Origin: Chloroflexia bacterium SDU3-3
GTDB taxonomy: Bacteria > Chloroflexota > Chloroflexia > Chloroflexales > Roseiflexaceae
Direction of reading: 5' to 3'
Length of the DNA stretch: 64,000 nt
NCBI GenBank assembly: GCA_009268125.1
Contig: WBOU01000004.1
Coordinates: 282,136 to 346,135, forward strand
Part shown: piece by piece, positions 18,262-26,923 of the stretch
How positions within the stretch are numbered: the stretch's first letter is position 1
Layout: every line of letters begins with the position of its first letter
The notes under the pieces: model-generated
Told to the model about the DNA's origin: nothing
The model's database searches: none
The model's input: the letters and a program-made list of their open reading frames with translations, nothing else
Made by a program: the position numbers and the translations under genes

Positions 18262-19113
18262 CTAACCCTTCACGCCACCAGCGCTCAGACCCGAGACCAG
18301 ATTGCGCTGCAGGTAGAGGAACAGCACCGTAACCGGCAGCGAGATGATCAGCGCGCAGGCCGCGAACAGGCCCCACGGGTTACGGTAGCCATCCTGCAGG
18401 GCGAACACGCCCACCGTGGCGGTGTACTTGTTCGGGTCGAACAGCACTGTCTGCGCCACGATGAAGTCGCCAAAGCCCGAGAGGAAGCCGAACAGCGCCG
18501 TCACCGCGATCGCCGGGCGGGCCAGGGGCAGCATCACCATCAGGAAGGCCTGGGTGGGCGTCGCGCCGTCGATCATGGCGGCCTCCTCCAGGTCGATCGG
18601 GATGGTGTCGAAGTAGCCCTTCAGGTTCCACACGTTGAACACGATCGCGCCCGAGGCATAGACCAGGATGAGGCCCCAGTGGCTGTCGAGCAGGCCCAGC
18701 CAGTTCAGCAGCAGGTAGTAGGCGGGCAGCGCCAGCGAGGCCGGGAAGGCCTGCAGCGCCAGCATGCCGGTGAGCACGCCGCCGCGCCCACGAAACTTGA
18801 AGCGCGAGAGCGCGTAGCCCGCCGCCACCGTCATGATCAGCGTGACCACGGTGGTGACGCCAGCGATCTTGATGCTGTTCCACAGCCACAGCGGCAGGTT
18901 CAGCGAGGCATCGTGCCGGGTCAGCACATCGCGGAAGTTGTCGAAGGTCGGGTTGGTGGGCAGCAGCTGCAGCTCGGTCGAGTAGAGCTGATTGCCGGGC
19001 CGCAGCGCCGCCTGGATCACAAAGTAGATCGGGAAGACCGAGAAGATCAGGCCCAGCGCGAGGATGGCATACTGAAGCGCCAGAGCGGCGGCAGAGGGTC
19101 GTCGTAGGTTCAT
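18262..19113 (-). CDS. malG: Sugar ABC transporter permease, MalG type
   Basis: Inner-membrane permease (283 aa, six helices) of the CUT1 family. The cytoplasmic EAA loop that docks on the ATPase is clear: EEAAMIDGATPTQAFLMVMLPLARP. The gene overlaps malF by 4 nt (ATGA), which fixes the start at 19113; the longer frame to 19320 is spurious. It ends at an intrinsic terminator. Malto-oligosaccharides are the default substrate, but the linked endoglucanase and ROK gene suggest other gluco-oligosaccharides are possible. Confidence 0.92.
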   Translation of the reverse strand: MNLRRPSAAALALQYAILALGLIFSVFPIYFVIQAALRPGNQLYSTELQLLPTNPTFDNFRDVLTRHDASLNLPLWLWNSIKIAGVTTVVTLIMTVAAGYALSRFKFRGRGGVLTGMLALQAFPASLALPAYYLLLNWLGLLDSHWGLILVYASGAIVFNVWNLKGYFDTIPIDLEEAAMIDGATPTQAFLMVMLPLARPAIAVTALFGFLSGFGDFIVAQTVLFDPNKYTATVGVFALQDGYRNPWGLFAACALIISLPVTVLFLYLQRNLVSGLSAGGVKG

Positions 19114-20108
19114 TCGTACACCGCCTTCGTGGCATTCGTGATGCGGGTGTAGGCCAGCGTCAGCACCAGCAGCAGCACAAAGACCACAATCGAGAACGCG
19201 CCCACCAGGCCGAAGCGGAACTGGCCCTGGAAGCCCTGGTTGTAGGCCCACACGATCAGCAGCTCGGTCGCGCCGGGCTTGCCAGGCAGGCCGTAGGGGC
19301 CGCCCTTGGTCATCAGCCACACCGTCTCGAAGATCTTCAGCGTGGTGATCACGCTCAAGATGATCGCGGGCAGGGCCACAGGCTGCAGCAGCGGCAGCGT
19401 TAGGCTGCGCAGCTTGGTCCAGTAGCTCGCGCCATCGATGTCGGCAGCCTCGTAGATATCATCCGGGATGGACTGCAGGCCACCCAGCAGGATCAGCATA
19501 AAGAAGGGGTAGCTGAGCCAGATATTCACCACCGTGATCGCCACAAACGACCAGTTGGCATCCAGCAGCCACGCGGGCGGGTTGGCCACGCCCACGGCGC
19601 GCAGGATCTGGTTGATCGGGCCGAACTGCTCGTGGAACAGGAACTTCCAGATCAGCGCAGTGATCCAGTAGGGCACCGCCCATGGCAGGATCATCAGGGT
19701 GCGGAAGATCGCGCGGCCCTTGATATAGGGGTTATTCAGGATGAGCGCAAACAGAAGACCCACAGCAAAGAAGAAAAACACACAGACTGCCGCGTAGAGC
19801 AGCGATTTTCCAAACACCGTGTAGAAATTACTCGTCCCAAGCAGCCGCGTATAGTTGGCAAAATCCGGCAGCCACGGAATGGAGTCAAGCGTCGTGATCT
19901 GGTATTTTCCCTCGGGGAAACGCGCCTGGCTGTTTCGGTTGGTCAGCGACGTGTAAAACGTATAGAGAATAGGGAAGATGTTGATCAGCACAATGCCGAT
20001 CAACGCGGGGGCAAGGTAGGCCAGCGCCGTCAGGTTGCGCTTGCGCTGGGCGCTCTTGCCACGGCCTGCGGCGGGCGAGGAGGCCCGCGCTGCTGCCTGC
20101 TGTGCCAT
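19110..20108 (-). CDS. malF: Sugar ABC transporter permease, MalF type
   Basis: CUT1-family permease of 332 aa with a cytoplasmic N-terminus (about 30 residues), a first helix (LAYLAPALIGIVLINIFPILY) and the EAA loop EAADIDGASYWTKLRSLTLP. It partners MalG in one importer. The start at 20108 is supported by GAGGAG about 8 nt upstream; the frame open to 20183 lacks signals. It lies 76 nt after malE and overlaps malG. No MalK-type ATPase is encoded nearby, so the importer probably uses a shared ATPase elsewhere, as in other CUT1 systems. Confidence 0.92.
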   Translation of the reverse strand: MAQQAAARASSPAAGRGKSAQRKRNLTALAYLAPALIGIVLINIFPILYTFYTSLTNRNSQARFPEGKYQITTLDSIPWLPDFANYTRLLGTSNFYTVFGKSLLYAAVCVFFFFAVGLLFALILNNPYIKGRAIFRTLMILPWAVPYWITALIWKFLFHEQFGPINQILRAVGVANPPAWLLDANWSFVAITVVNIWLSYPFFMLILLGGLQSIPDDIYEAADIDGASYWTKLRSLTLPLLQPVALPAIILSVITTLKIFETVWLMTKGGPYGLPGKPGATELLIVWAYNQGFQGQFRFGLVGAFSIVVFVLLLVLTLAYTRITNATKAVYE

Positions 20109-20184
20109 GGCATGTCTCCTCAAACACACGGGTGCGGCGGAAGGGGGCGCGGGGGCGGCAGCGCCACCCCCGCGCGCGGGCAAG

Positions 20185-21558
20185 CTACTTCAGGTCGGCA
20201 GCCTTCTCATCGTAGAGGGCAGCGCCAGCCTCGACAGCGGCCTTCGGGTCGGCGGTGCCGTTCCAGATCGACTCGATGGTCTTGGCCAGCGGGTCCCACA
20301 TCGCGCCCATGAAGGGCGAGTTGGGCTGGGGGATGCCGTTAGCGGCCTGGGCGATGAATGCGCCGATCACCGGGTCGCTCTTCATCTCGTCCTGGGCGGC
20401 CTTGTTGGCGGGCACCTGCTTGTTGGCCTTGGCCAGCTCCAGCTGCACTTCCTTCGAGCCCCAGTACTTCATCACCTCGGCGGCGGCCTCAGGCTGCTTG
20501 GCCTTGTTGGCAAGCATCAGCACCTTCACACCCACCATCGGCGCGCCCGGCTTGCCCGAGCTGGTCACCACGGGGATGGTGGCCAGGCCGAAGTCGATCT
20601 TGGCCTGCTCGTAGTCGGCGATCGACCACGGGCCGTTCATGATGATCGCGGCCTTGCCCTCCTTGAAGAGCGAGTCGGCCACGTTGTAGTCAAGCTCCTT
20701 GGGCATCAGCTTGCTGAACTGCTGGATGAGCGTACCGGCGGCCACGCCAGCCTCGCTGTTCAGCGTGGTCGAGCCATCGGGCTTCACCAGCTCCACGCCA
20801 GCGCCCTGCCACCACGGGGCCGAGAAGTAGCCGTCGTTGCGGGCGTTGTAGATGAAGAAGTACTTGCCGCTGTTGGCCGCGTTCCACTCGGTGGTCTTGG
20901 CGATCAGCGCGTCGGTGTCCTTGGGGATGTCGGTCTCGCTGATCAGGGCCTTGTTGTAGATGAAGGTCAGCGCCTCCATCGACTCGGGCACGGCCCAGGT
21001 CTTGCCCTCGTAGGTGACGGCGTTAGCGGCCACGTCGGTGAAGTTCTGCTTCAGGTAGTCGGCGTTGATGCCGTAGTCGTCGACCGGCACGATGATCTCG
21101 GCCAGCGCCTGCGAGCCGATCTGGTCGTTCACCCAGGCCACCAGGTCGGGGCCCTGGCCCGAGGGCACGGCCACCTGGGCCTTGGCGCTCACGTCGGGCA
21201 CGCGCACCAAGTCGATGGTGACGTTGTTCTTGGTGGCGTAGTCGGCGAAGAGCTTCTGGATGGCATCGTAGTATGCGCCCTGCCAGTTGTGCCAGATCAC
21301 CACCTTGGTGCTGCCGCTGCCCACGGTCGAGGTCTCGGGGGTCGGCTCAGCGGTGGCATCGGTGGTCGCGGGGGCCTCGGTGGCCGCAGCGGCGGGGGCG
21401 GCTGCGGTCGGCTCGGCTGCCGCAGGCGCGGCGGTAGCCTCGCCGCCAGCGGCGGGGGCGGTGGTGGCGCTCGGCGCGGCGGTGCCGCCGCCGCACGCCG
21501 CGAGCAGCAGCGTGAACAGCGACAGCATGGCGAGCAGTTGGACTTTGACCTGCTTCAT
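20185..21558 (-). CDS. malE: Sugar ABC transporter substrate-binding lipoprotein, MalE type
   Basis: Extracellular solute-binding protein, family 1, 457 aa. It has a lipoprotein signal peptide ending LLLAAC (Cys at about residue 21), an Ala/Thr/Pro-rich linker (about 25-80), then the binding fold starting VVIWHNWQGAYYDAI and the conserved GPDLVAWVND region. AAGGAG stands before the ATG. It binds oligosaccharides and hands them to MalFG. First gene of the operon, downstream of the ROK repressor gene on the same strand. Maltodextrin is the closest family assignment; specificity cannot be read from sequence alone. Confidence 0.9.
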   Translation of the reverse strand: MKQVKVQLLAMLSLFTLLLAACGGGTAAPSATTAPAAGGEATAAPAAAEPTAAAPAAAATEAPATTDATAEPTPETSTVGSGSTKVVIWHNWQGAYYDAIQKLFADYATKNNVTIDLVRVPDVSAKAQVAVPSGQGPDLVAWVNDQIGSQALAEIIVPVDDYGINADYLKQNFTDVAANAVTYEGKTWAVPESMEALTFIYNKALISETDIPKDTDALIAKTTEWNAANSGKYFFIYNARNDGYFSAPWWQGAGVELVKPDGSTTLNSEAGVAAGTLIQQFSKLMPKELDYNVADSLFKEGKAAIIMNGPWSIADYEQAKIDFGLATIPVVTSSGKPGAPMVGVKVLMLANKAKQPEAAAEVMKYWGSKEVQLELAKANKQVPANKAAQDEMKSDPVIGAFIAQAANGIPQPNSPFMGAMWDPLAKTIESIWNGTADPKAAVEAGAALYDEKAADLK

Positions 21559-21786
21559 GTCGGTGTGCTCCTTAGCTTATAGGTGCCAACAGTGGCGGGA
21601 GAATCTGCAGAAAGCCGTTGCGGGGTGGCGAGCCCCAGCCAGTTCGTACGCTGCGCCGCTCAGCCTCCTTCTCACGAAGCTGCCCGGCGTCGCGTCTGGC
21701 CGCTGGCCCGCCGCGAGTGGCCCTGGCAGATCGTCCTGCCCTCGGATATATTCTGCGCGTGCTCGGCGTGTGGCGGTGCGCCCGCC

Positions 21787-23022
21787 CTACGCCGACGCTG
21801 GCTGGCCTACGCGCTCCCCATCGGGGGCGTGGCGCGGGCCGCCAGCAGCGTTCGGTGTGCGAAAAAGGTGGCGGATGGCCAGCGCCGCCGCGCCGATGGC
21901 GATCACGTCGGGGCCGAGCGCGGCGGGCTTCAGCTCGACCTGCTGCGAGGCCACGGCTAGGCCGCGCCGCGCCAGCGTGGCCCGCAGCGGCCCCAGCACC
22001 AGCTCGCCCGCCTGGGCCAGCTGCCCGCCCAGCACCACCCCGCTGGGGTTCAGCAGGTTGAGCAGGCTGGCGATCGCCACGCCCAGCTGCTCGCCCGCCT
22101 GGGCCAGCAGCGCCTGGGCCTGCGGGCTACCGGCCTGGGCCAGGCTCACCAGCTGGCCGATGCTGCCCACCGCGATGCCCTGGGCCTGGGCACGGGCCAG
22201 CAGCGCTGGCGTGCCCACCGCAGCCTCCAGGCAGCCGCGCGAGCCGCAGCGGCAGGGCGGGCCATCCTCATCGATGGTGAGGTGGCCGATCTCGCCTGCC
22301 GAGCCGATGTGGCCGCGGTAGAGCGCGCCGCCCAGGATGATGCCGCCGCCAATGCCCTCGGAGCCGAAGTAGATGTAGGCCACATCGGCCAGGCCGCGCG
22401 CCGCGCCCCATGTCTGCTCGGCCAGCGCGCCCAGGTTGGCGTCGTTCTCCAGCAGCACCCGCCGCCCCAGCGCCTGCTCCAGCCTGCGCAGCAGCGGCAC
22501 GCCGCCCCAGCCCGGCATCACCGGCGGCGCAATCGTGCTGCCCGTCTCGGTGTGGATGGGGCCGGGGATACCGATGCCCACCCCGCCGATACGCGCCGGG
22601 TCGATCTGCGCGGCCTGCACGAGGGCGCGGAACTGCTCGGCGATCTGCGGGATGCATGTGTCGGGTCCAGAGGAAAGGAGGAAGGGCGCGCTGGCGCGCT
22701 GGATGACCTGGGCCTGAAGGTCGGTGAGCAGAAGGGTGAGGCTGCTGGTGGCGACATCGATGCCGACCACGTAGCTCGACTGGTAGTTGAAGTCGAGCAT
22801 GATCGGGCGGCGGCCACCCTGCGATTCGCCGATGCCTATCTCGTAGACATCGTGCGAGCTGAGCAGCGCGGCGATGATCGTCGAGATCGTCGATCGGCTG
22901 AGGCGGCTGCGCCGCGCCAGCTCGGCGCGCGAGATCGGGCCTTCATCTCGGATGAGATTCAGCACCATCTGCTCGTTGCGCTCTCGCAGCTGCGGGAGAT
23001 CGACTGTCGGCGCATCGGACAC
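21787..23022 (-). CDS. ROK-family (XylR/NagC-like) transcriptional repressor
   Basis: A 411-aa ROK protein with an N-terminal winged HTH (residues about 15-75, PISRAELARRSRLSRSTIS) and a sugar-kinase-like domain. Present: ENDANLGALAE with the catalytic-type Asp, GIGGGIILGG, and the zinc site around CRCGSRGCLE. The phosphate-binding motif, normally DxGGT, reads DVATS, which fits a sugar-sensing repressor rather than an active kinase. It likely controls the malEFG-type operon behind it and the divergent GH44 gene, through a palindrome in the shared upstream region. Confidence 0.9.
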   Translation of the reverse strand: MSDAPTVDLPQLRERNEQMVLNLIRDEGPISRAELARRSRLSRSTISTIIAALLSSHDVYEIGIGESQGGRRPIMLDFNYQSSYVVGIDVATSSLTLLLTDLQAQVIQRASAPFLLSSGPDTCIPQIAEQFRALVQAAQIDPARIGGVGIGIPGPIHTETGSTIAPPVMPGWGGVPLLRRLEQALGRRVLLENDANLGALAEQTWGAARGLADVAYIYFGSEGIGGGIILGGALYRGHIGSAGEIGHLTIDEDGPPCRCGSRGCLEAAVGTPALLARAQAQGIAVGSIGQLVSLAQAGSPQAQALLAQAGEQLGVAIASLLNLLNPSGVVLGGQLAQAGELVLGPLRATLARRGLAVASQQVELKPAALGPDVIAIGAAALAIRHLFRTPNAAGGPRHAPDGERVGQPASA

Positions 23023-23095
23023 GGCAACATCCTCGCGACATCGCGGCTTCTAGACGCTTCAAAGCGCTAGTTAAATCGGTTTAGGAATTGCCCTG

Positions 23096-23124
23096 ACTAT
23101 AGCACGGGGGTATGGGTTTGTCAA
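23096..23124 (-). promoter_or_regulatory. Sigma-70-type promoter for the ROK gene
   Basis: On the minus strand: TTGACA (23124-23119), a 17-bp spacer, TATAGT (23101-23096). Confidence 0.75.
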
Positions 23125-23130
23125 GTAGCC

Positions 23131-23147
23131 GAACAAAGCGTTTGTTC
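23131..23147. promoter_or_regulatory. Operator-like palindrome in the ROK / GH44 divergent region
   Basis: GAACAAAGCGTTTGTTC has perfect 7-bp arms around a 3-bp centre. It lies 6 bp upstream of the ROK -35 box and faces the GH44 gene. A second, shorter dyad (CGCTT CA AAGCG, 23055-23066) lies in the ROK leader. AACAAA-type dyads are typical of ROK repressor sites; autoregulation is inferred. Confidence 0.65.
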
Positions 23148-23367
23148 AAAAAAGCTGGGTAGGTCGTCTTTGATTATGACATTTTCGTTATTTTCACCCC
23201 GCCGCAAGTCAGCGTTTGCACATCGCCACAGGGTACAACTACCACTGTGGGCAGATCACGCCGCAGCGCCGCCCTTCTTCCACTACAATGCACATAGCTT
23301 CGCAGACGCGCTGCCAACCTCATATGGGCCGAGGTGTACCCCACACGCGGCCCCACGGGAGCAACCC

Positions 23368-25725
23368 ATGCTAGAATCGCCGAAAGCTCTACGGGCTATC
23401 GTGCTTATCCTCGCGCTCGCGCTGATAGCGGCCATCGCCCTGCCGATCTTCACACGCAGCGGCGGCGTGGCCACGGTGCTCGGCCCCAGCAGCCAGCTGA
23501 CGGTCAGCTGCCCGAACGACCTGTCGGTGGCGCTGCAGGGCGGCAAGCAGGCCACCATCACCTGCCCAGGCGGGGGCTTGGCCGCCCAGACCACGGCCAG
23601 CCAGCCCACCGCAGCGGCCCAGCCGAGCGACGGTGTGGCCAGCCAGCCCACCGCAGCGGCCCAGCCCGCCACCGATGCCGCCGCCACCCTCGCCGTGATC
23701 TACGACGACGCGCTGGCCGCCGGATGGGACAACTGGTCGTGGGGCAGCACCATCGACATGGCCAGCACCACGGCCCGCGCGGGCAAGGCCATCGGCCTCA
23801 CCTACACCGAGGGCTGGGCTGGCCTCTACATCCACCACGAGCCGATCAGCACAAGCGGTGCCACCGCCGTGCGCTTCTGGGCCAACGGCGGCAGCGCGGG
23901 CGGGCAGAAGATCCGCCTCTGCGGCGACGCCAAGTGCAACCAGTCCAGCGACGAGATCACCCTGGCCGCCAACACCTGGCAGCAGGTGGATGTGCCGCTG
24001 GCCAAGCTCGGCGTGACATCCACGCTCAGCGACCTGATCTGGCAGAACCTGACCAGCGGCACCCAGACCCAGCTGTTCCTCGACGACATCGCCCTGGTGG
24101 GCGCGGGCGCAGCGGGCGCGGCCAAGGATGCCCCGGCCACAGCGGCAGAGGGAAGCGCCACGCCAGCGGGCGAAGGCCCCACGCTGCTGGTGGATGCCAA
24201 CATCCAGCGCCACCCGATCAGCGATCTGATCTACGGCATCAACTTCCCCAATGACCAGCTGGCCAAGAACATCCAGCCCACCATCCAGCGCTGGGGCGGC
24301 AACGCCACCACCCGCTACAACTGGAAGCTCGATGTCTCGAACCGCGCGTCCGACTGGTTTTTCGAGAACATCCCCAACGATGTGGCCGACGTGGCCGCCC
24401 TGCCCAAAGGGTCATCGTCAGACAGCTTCGTCAGCAAGGCCAAGGATAACGGCGCGCAGGTGATCATGACGGTGCCGATGATGGGCTGGACACCCAAGAG
24501 CCGCGATGTGCTGTGCGGCTTCGCAGTGGCCAAGTATGGCGCGCAGCAGCAGGCCGACGACCAGCGCGGCTGCGGCAACGGCCTAAAGGCCGACGGCACG
24601 CCGATCACCGGCAACGATCCGGCGGACACCAGCGAGAAGATCGGGGCCGACTTTGTGAAGGAGTGGATCGCCCACCTGAAGGGCCAGTTTGGCGCTGCCG
24701 ACCAGGGCGGCGTGGCCTTCTACAACCTCGACAACGAGCCGTTTCTGTGGCACAAGACCCACCGCGACATCCACCCCGAGCCGGTGACCTACGACGAGCT
24801 GCGCGACCTGACCTACACCTACGGCGCGGCGGTGAAGCAGGCCGACCCGGCGGCCAAGACCCTCGGCCCCGCCGAGTGGGGCTGGACCGGCTACTTCTAC
24901 TCGGCCAAGGATGCGGCGGGCGAGGGCAGCTGGTGGAACAGCAAGCCCGACCGCAGCGCCCACGGCGACACACCCTTCGTGGCCTGGTACCTCCAGCAGA
25001 TGAAGGACTACGAGGCCCAGCATGGCACCCGCATCCTCGACTACCTCGACCTGCACTTCTACCCCCAGGCCGAGGGCGTGGCCCTGCAGGGCGCGGGCAG
25101 CGAGGCCACCCAGGCCCTGCGGCTGCGCTCGACCCGCGCGCTGTGGGACGCCAACTATAAGGATGAGAGCTGGATCGCCGAGCCGGTCAACCTCATCCCG
25201 CGCATGCGCGCGTGGGTGGATGAGAACTACCCGGGCACCAAGCTGGCGATCTCGGAGTACAACTGGGGCGCGCTCGACACCATGAACGGCGCGCTGGCCC
25301 AGGCCGACATCCTGGGCATCTTCGGGCGCGAGGCGCTGGATCTGGCCACGCTCTGGGGGCCGCCCGACCCCGGCGAGCCGGGCGAGTTCGCCTTCCGCAT
25401 CTACCGCAACTACGACGGCGGCGGCGCGACGTTCGGCGACACCAGCATCTTCGCCTCTAGCGATGATCCGGACAAGCTGGCGGTCTACGCCGCCGAGCGC
25501 GCATCTGACAAGGTGGTGACTCTAGTGGTGATCAACAAGACTGGCGGCGACCTGAGCACCACCCTGAAGCTGCAGAACGTGGACGCCAAGCAGGCCAAGG
25601 TCTACCGCTATAGCCAGGCCGACTTGACCAAGATCGTGGCGGGCGAGGCGCTGCCGATCAGCGCGGGCGCGATCAGCGCGAGCTTCCCAGCCAGCTCGAT
25701 CACCTTGTTGGAGCTAGGCCGCTAG
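23368..25725 (+). CDS. Glycoside hydrolase family 44 endoglucanase, membrane-anchored
   Basis: Secreted beta-1,4-glucanase (cellulose/xyloglucan class), 785 aa. An N-terminal anchor (residues about 10-30) is followed by a linker with two direct QPTAAAQP units (about 80-115) and a CBM-like beta-sandwich (about 115-250: FDDI-type ending LFLDDIALVG). From about residue 275 the GH44 TIM barrel follows, with acid/base Glu in NLDNEPFLWHKTHRD and nucleophile Glu in ISEYNWG, then a C-terminal beta domain. Start 23368 is chosen because the anchor follows directly; the frame is open from 23170. It is divergent from the ROK gene, which supports sugar-controlled expression. Confidence 0.9.
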   Translation: MLESPKALRAIVLILALALIAAIALPIFTRSGGVATVLGPSSQLTVSCPNDLSVALQGGKQATITCPGGGLAAQTTASQPTAAAQPSDGVASQPTAAAQPATDAAATLAVIYDDALAAGWDNWSWGSTIDMASTTARAGKAIGLTYTEGWAGLYIHHEPISTSGATAVRFWANGGSAGGQKIRLCGDAKCNQSSDEITLAANTWQQVDVPLAKLGVTSTLSDLIWQNLTSGTQTQLFLDDIALVGAGAAGAAKDAPATAAEGSATPAGEGPTLLVDANIQRHPISDLIYGINFPNDQLAKNIQPTIQRWGGNATTRYNWKLDVSNRASDWFFENIPNDVADVAALPKGSSSDSFVSKAKDNGAQVIMTVPMMGWTPKSRDVLCGFAVAKYGAQQQADDQRGCGNGLKADGTPITGNDPADTSEKIGADFVKEWIAHLKGQFGAADQGGVAFYNLDNEPFLWHKTHRDIHPEPVTYDELRDLTYTYGAAVKQADPAAKTLGPAEWGWTGYFYSAKDAAGEGSWWNSKPDRSAHGDTPFVAWYLQQMKDYEAQHGTRILDYLDLHFYPQAEGVALQGAGSEATQALRLRSTRALWDANYKDESWIAEPVNLIPRMRAWVDENYPGTKLAISEYNWGALDTMNGALAQADILGIFGREALDLATLWGPPDPGEPGEFAFRIYRNYDGGGATFGDTSIFASSDDPDKLAVYAAERASDKVVTLVVINKTGGDLSTTLKLQNVDAKQAKVYRYSQADLTKIVAGEALPISAGAISASFPASSITLLELGR

Positions 25726-25736
25726 GCATCTACCGC

Positions 25737-25773
25737 AAAAAGCGTACGGGGCGCTGCTCCCGTACGCTTTTTT
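25737..25773 (+). terminator. Intrinsic terminator of the GH44 gene
   Basis: A 14-bp stem (25737-25750 with 25759-25773) around an 8-nt loop, with a run of Ts on the right and As on the left. Confidence 0.9.
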
Positions 25774-25861
25774 ATGTCGCCTCGCAGTGCCCTCATGAAA
25801 CCGCTCCCGCGATCCTGTGCTACGATGGCGGCGGCACCAATAGCCCTGAGGAGAGAACGTC

Positions 25862-26725
25862 ATGCGACTAGTGACCTACAGCGATGTGAGCGGAACCCAT
25901 GTTGGCGCGCTCAGCGAAGGTGGCGTGGTGGCGCTGGATGCGGTGGCAGCCAGCATGCTCGACCTGATCGACGGCGGGCCAGAGGCCCTGGCCAAGGCCC
26001 GCGCCCTGGCCGCCAGCGGCCCCGCCCAGCCCGTGGAGGGCGTGCGGCTGCTCGCGCCCATCCCGCGCCCGCGCCAGAACGTGGTGTGCCTGGGCATGAA
26101 CTATGTCGACCACGCCTACGAGTCCCAGCGCGCCCGTGGCCGCGACCCCAAGCTGCCCGGCAGCCCGATCTTCTTCACCAAGGCCGTCACCGCCGTGTGC
26201 GCCCACGAGGACGAGATCCCGCTCGACCCCGACGTGACCACCCAGCTCGACTACGAGGCCGAGCTTGCCTTCGTGGTGGGCCGGGGCGGCAAGAACATCG
26301 CGCCCGAGCAGGCCCTGGGCCACATCTTCGGCTACACCATCGTCAACGACATCTCGGCGCGCGACCTGCAGAACTGGCACGTGCAGTTCTTCAAGGGCAA
26401 GAGCCTCGACCGCAGCTGCCCGATCGGCCCGTGGATCGTCACCGCCGACGAGATCCCCGATCCCGCCGCGCTGGGCCTGCGCCTGCGCCTGAACGGCGAG
26501 CAGCGCCAGAGCGCCACCGTGAGCCAGCTCATCTTCGACATCCCCACGATCATCGCCTCGCTCTCGCTGGGCCAGACCCTTGAGCCGGGCACGATCGTCT
26601 CCACCGGCACGCCCAGCGGCGTGGCCATGGGCCGCGACCCGCAGGAGTTCCTGAAGCCTGGGGATGTGGTGGAGATCGAGATCGACCAGATCGGCGTGCT
26701 GCGCAACACCATCGTGGCGGGGTAG
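25862..26725 (+). CDS. Fumarylacetoacetate hydrolase (FAH) family protein
   Basis: A metal-dependent C-C bond hydrolase, isomerase or decarboxylase of the FAH fold, 287 aa. An N-terminal capping region is followed by the core from NVVCLGMNYVDHAYE. Metal ligands are visible: the E-x-E of YEAELAFVV and the Asp of IVNDISARDLQ; GTIVSTGTPSGVAMG is the family's GTP/SG motif. GAGGAGAG precedes the ATG. Annotated relatives include 2-hydroxyhepta-2,4-diene-1,7-dioate isomerase and ureidoglycolate lyase; the substrate cannot be chosen here. It is monocistronic as far as seen. Confidence 0.9.
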   Translation: MRLVTYSDVSGTHVGALSEGGVVALDAVAASMLDLIDGGPEALAKARALAASGPAQPVEGVRLLAPIPRPRQNVVCLGMNYVDHAYESQRARGRDPKLPGSPIFFTKAVTAVCAHEDEIPLDPDVTTQLDYEAELAFVVGRGGKNIAPEQALGHIFGYTIVNDISARDLQNWHVQFFKGKSLDRSCPIGPWIVTADEIPDPAALGLRLRLNGEQRQSATVSQLIFDIPTIIASLSLGQTLEPGTIVSTGTPSGVAMGRDPQEFLKPGDVVEIEIDQIGVLRNTIVAG

Positions 26726-26866
26726 CCCAGCCACGCGGCGCGGCGGGGCCGGGGGCCTGCGCCGCGCCGCGTGGCTTCGCAGCGCGCACGAGCACCTGCA
26801 CGTTGGGCAGAAGACAAGGAAACGACAGCGCATAAGAAAGCGCCCAGCGGCCTGCGCAGAAGCGGG

Positions 26867-26872
26867 TATAAT
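26867..26872 (+). promoter_or_regulatory. -10 element upstream of the XPB-type helicase
   Basis: TATAAT preceded by GCGGG, about 50 nt before the chosen start. No good -35 box is seen at the right spacing. Confidence 0.35.
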
Positions 26873-26923
26873 AGAACCCAAGTTCTTCTTTTGGATGAGT
26901 CTTTTACCGCACTTATTTCAGCG

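Noticed and set aside
20035-21582. A 515-codon plus-strand frame opposite malE
   Set aside because: His/Gly/Leu-rich antisense of the binding-protein gene, no ribosome site or domain.
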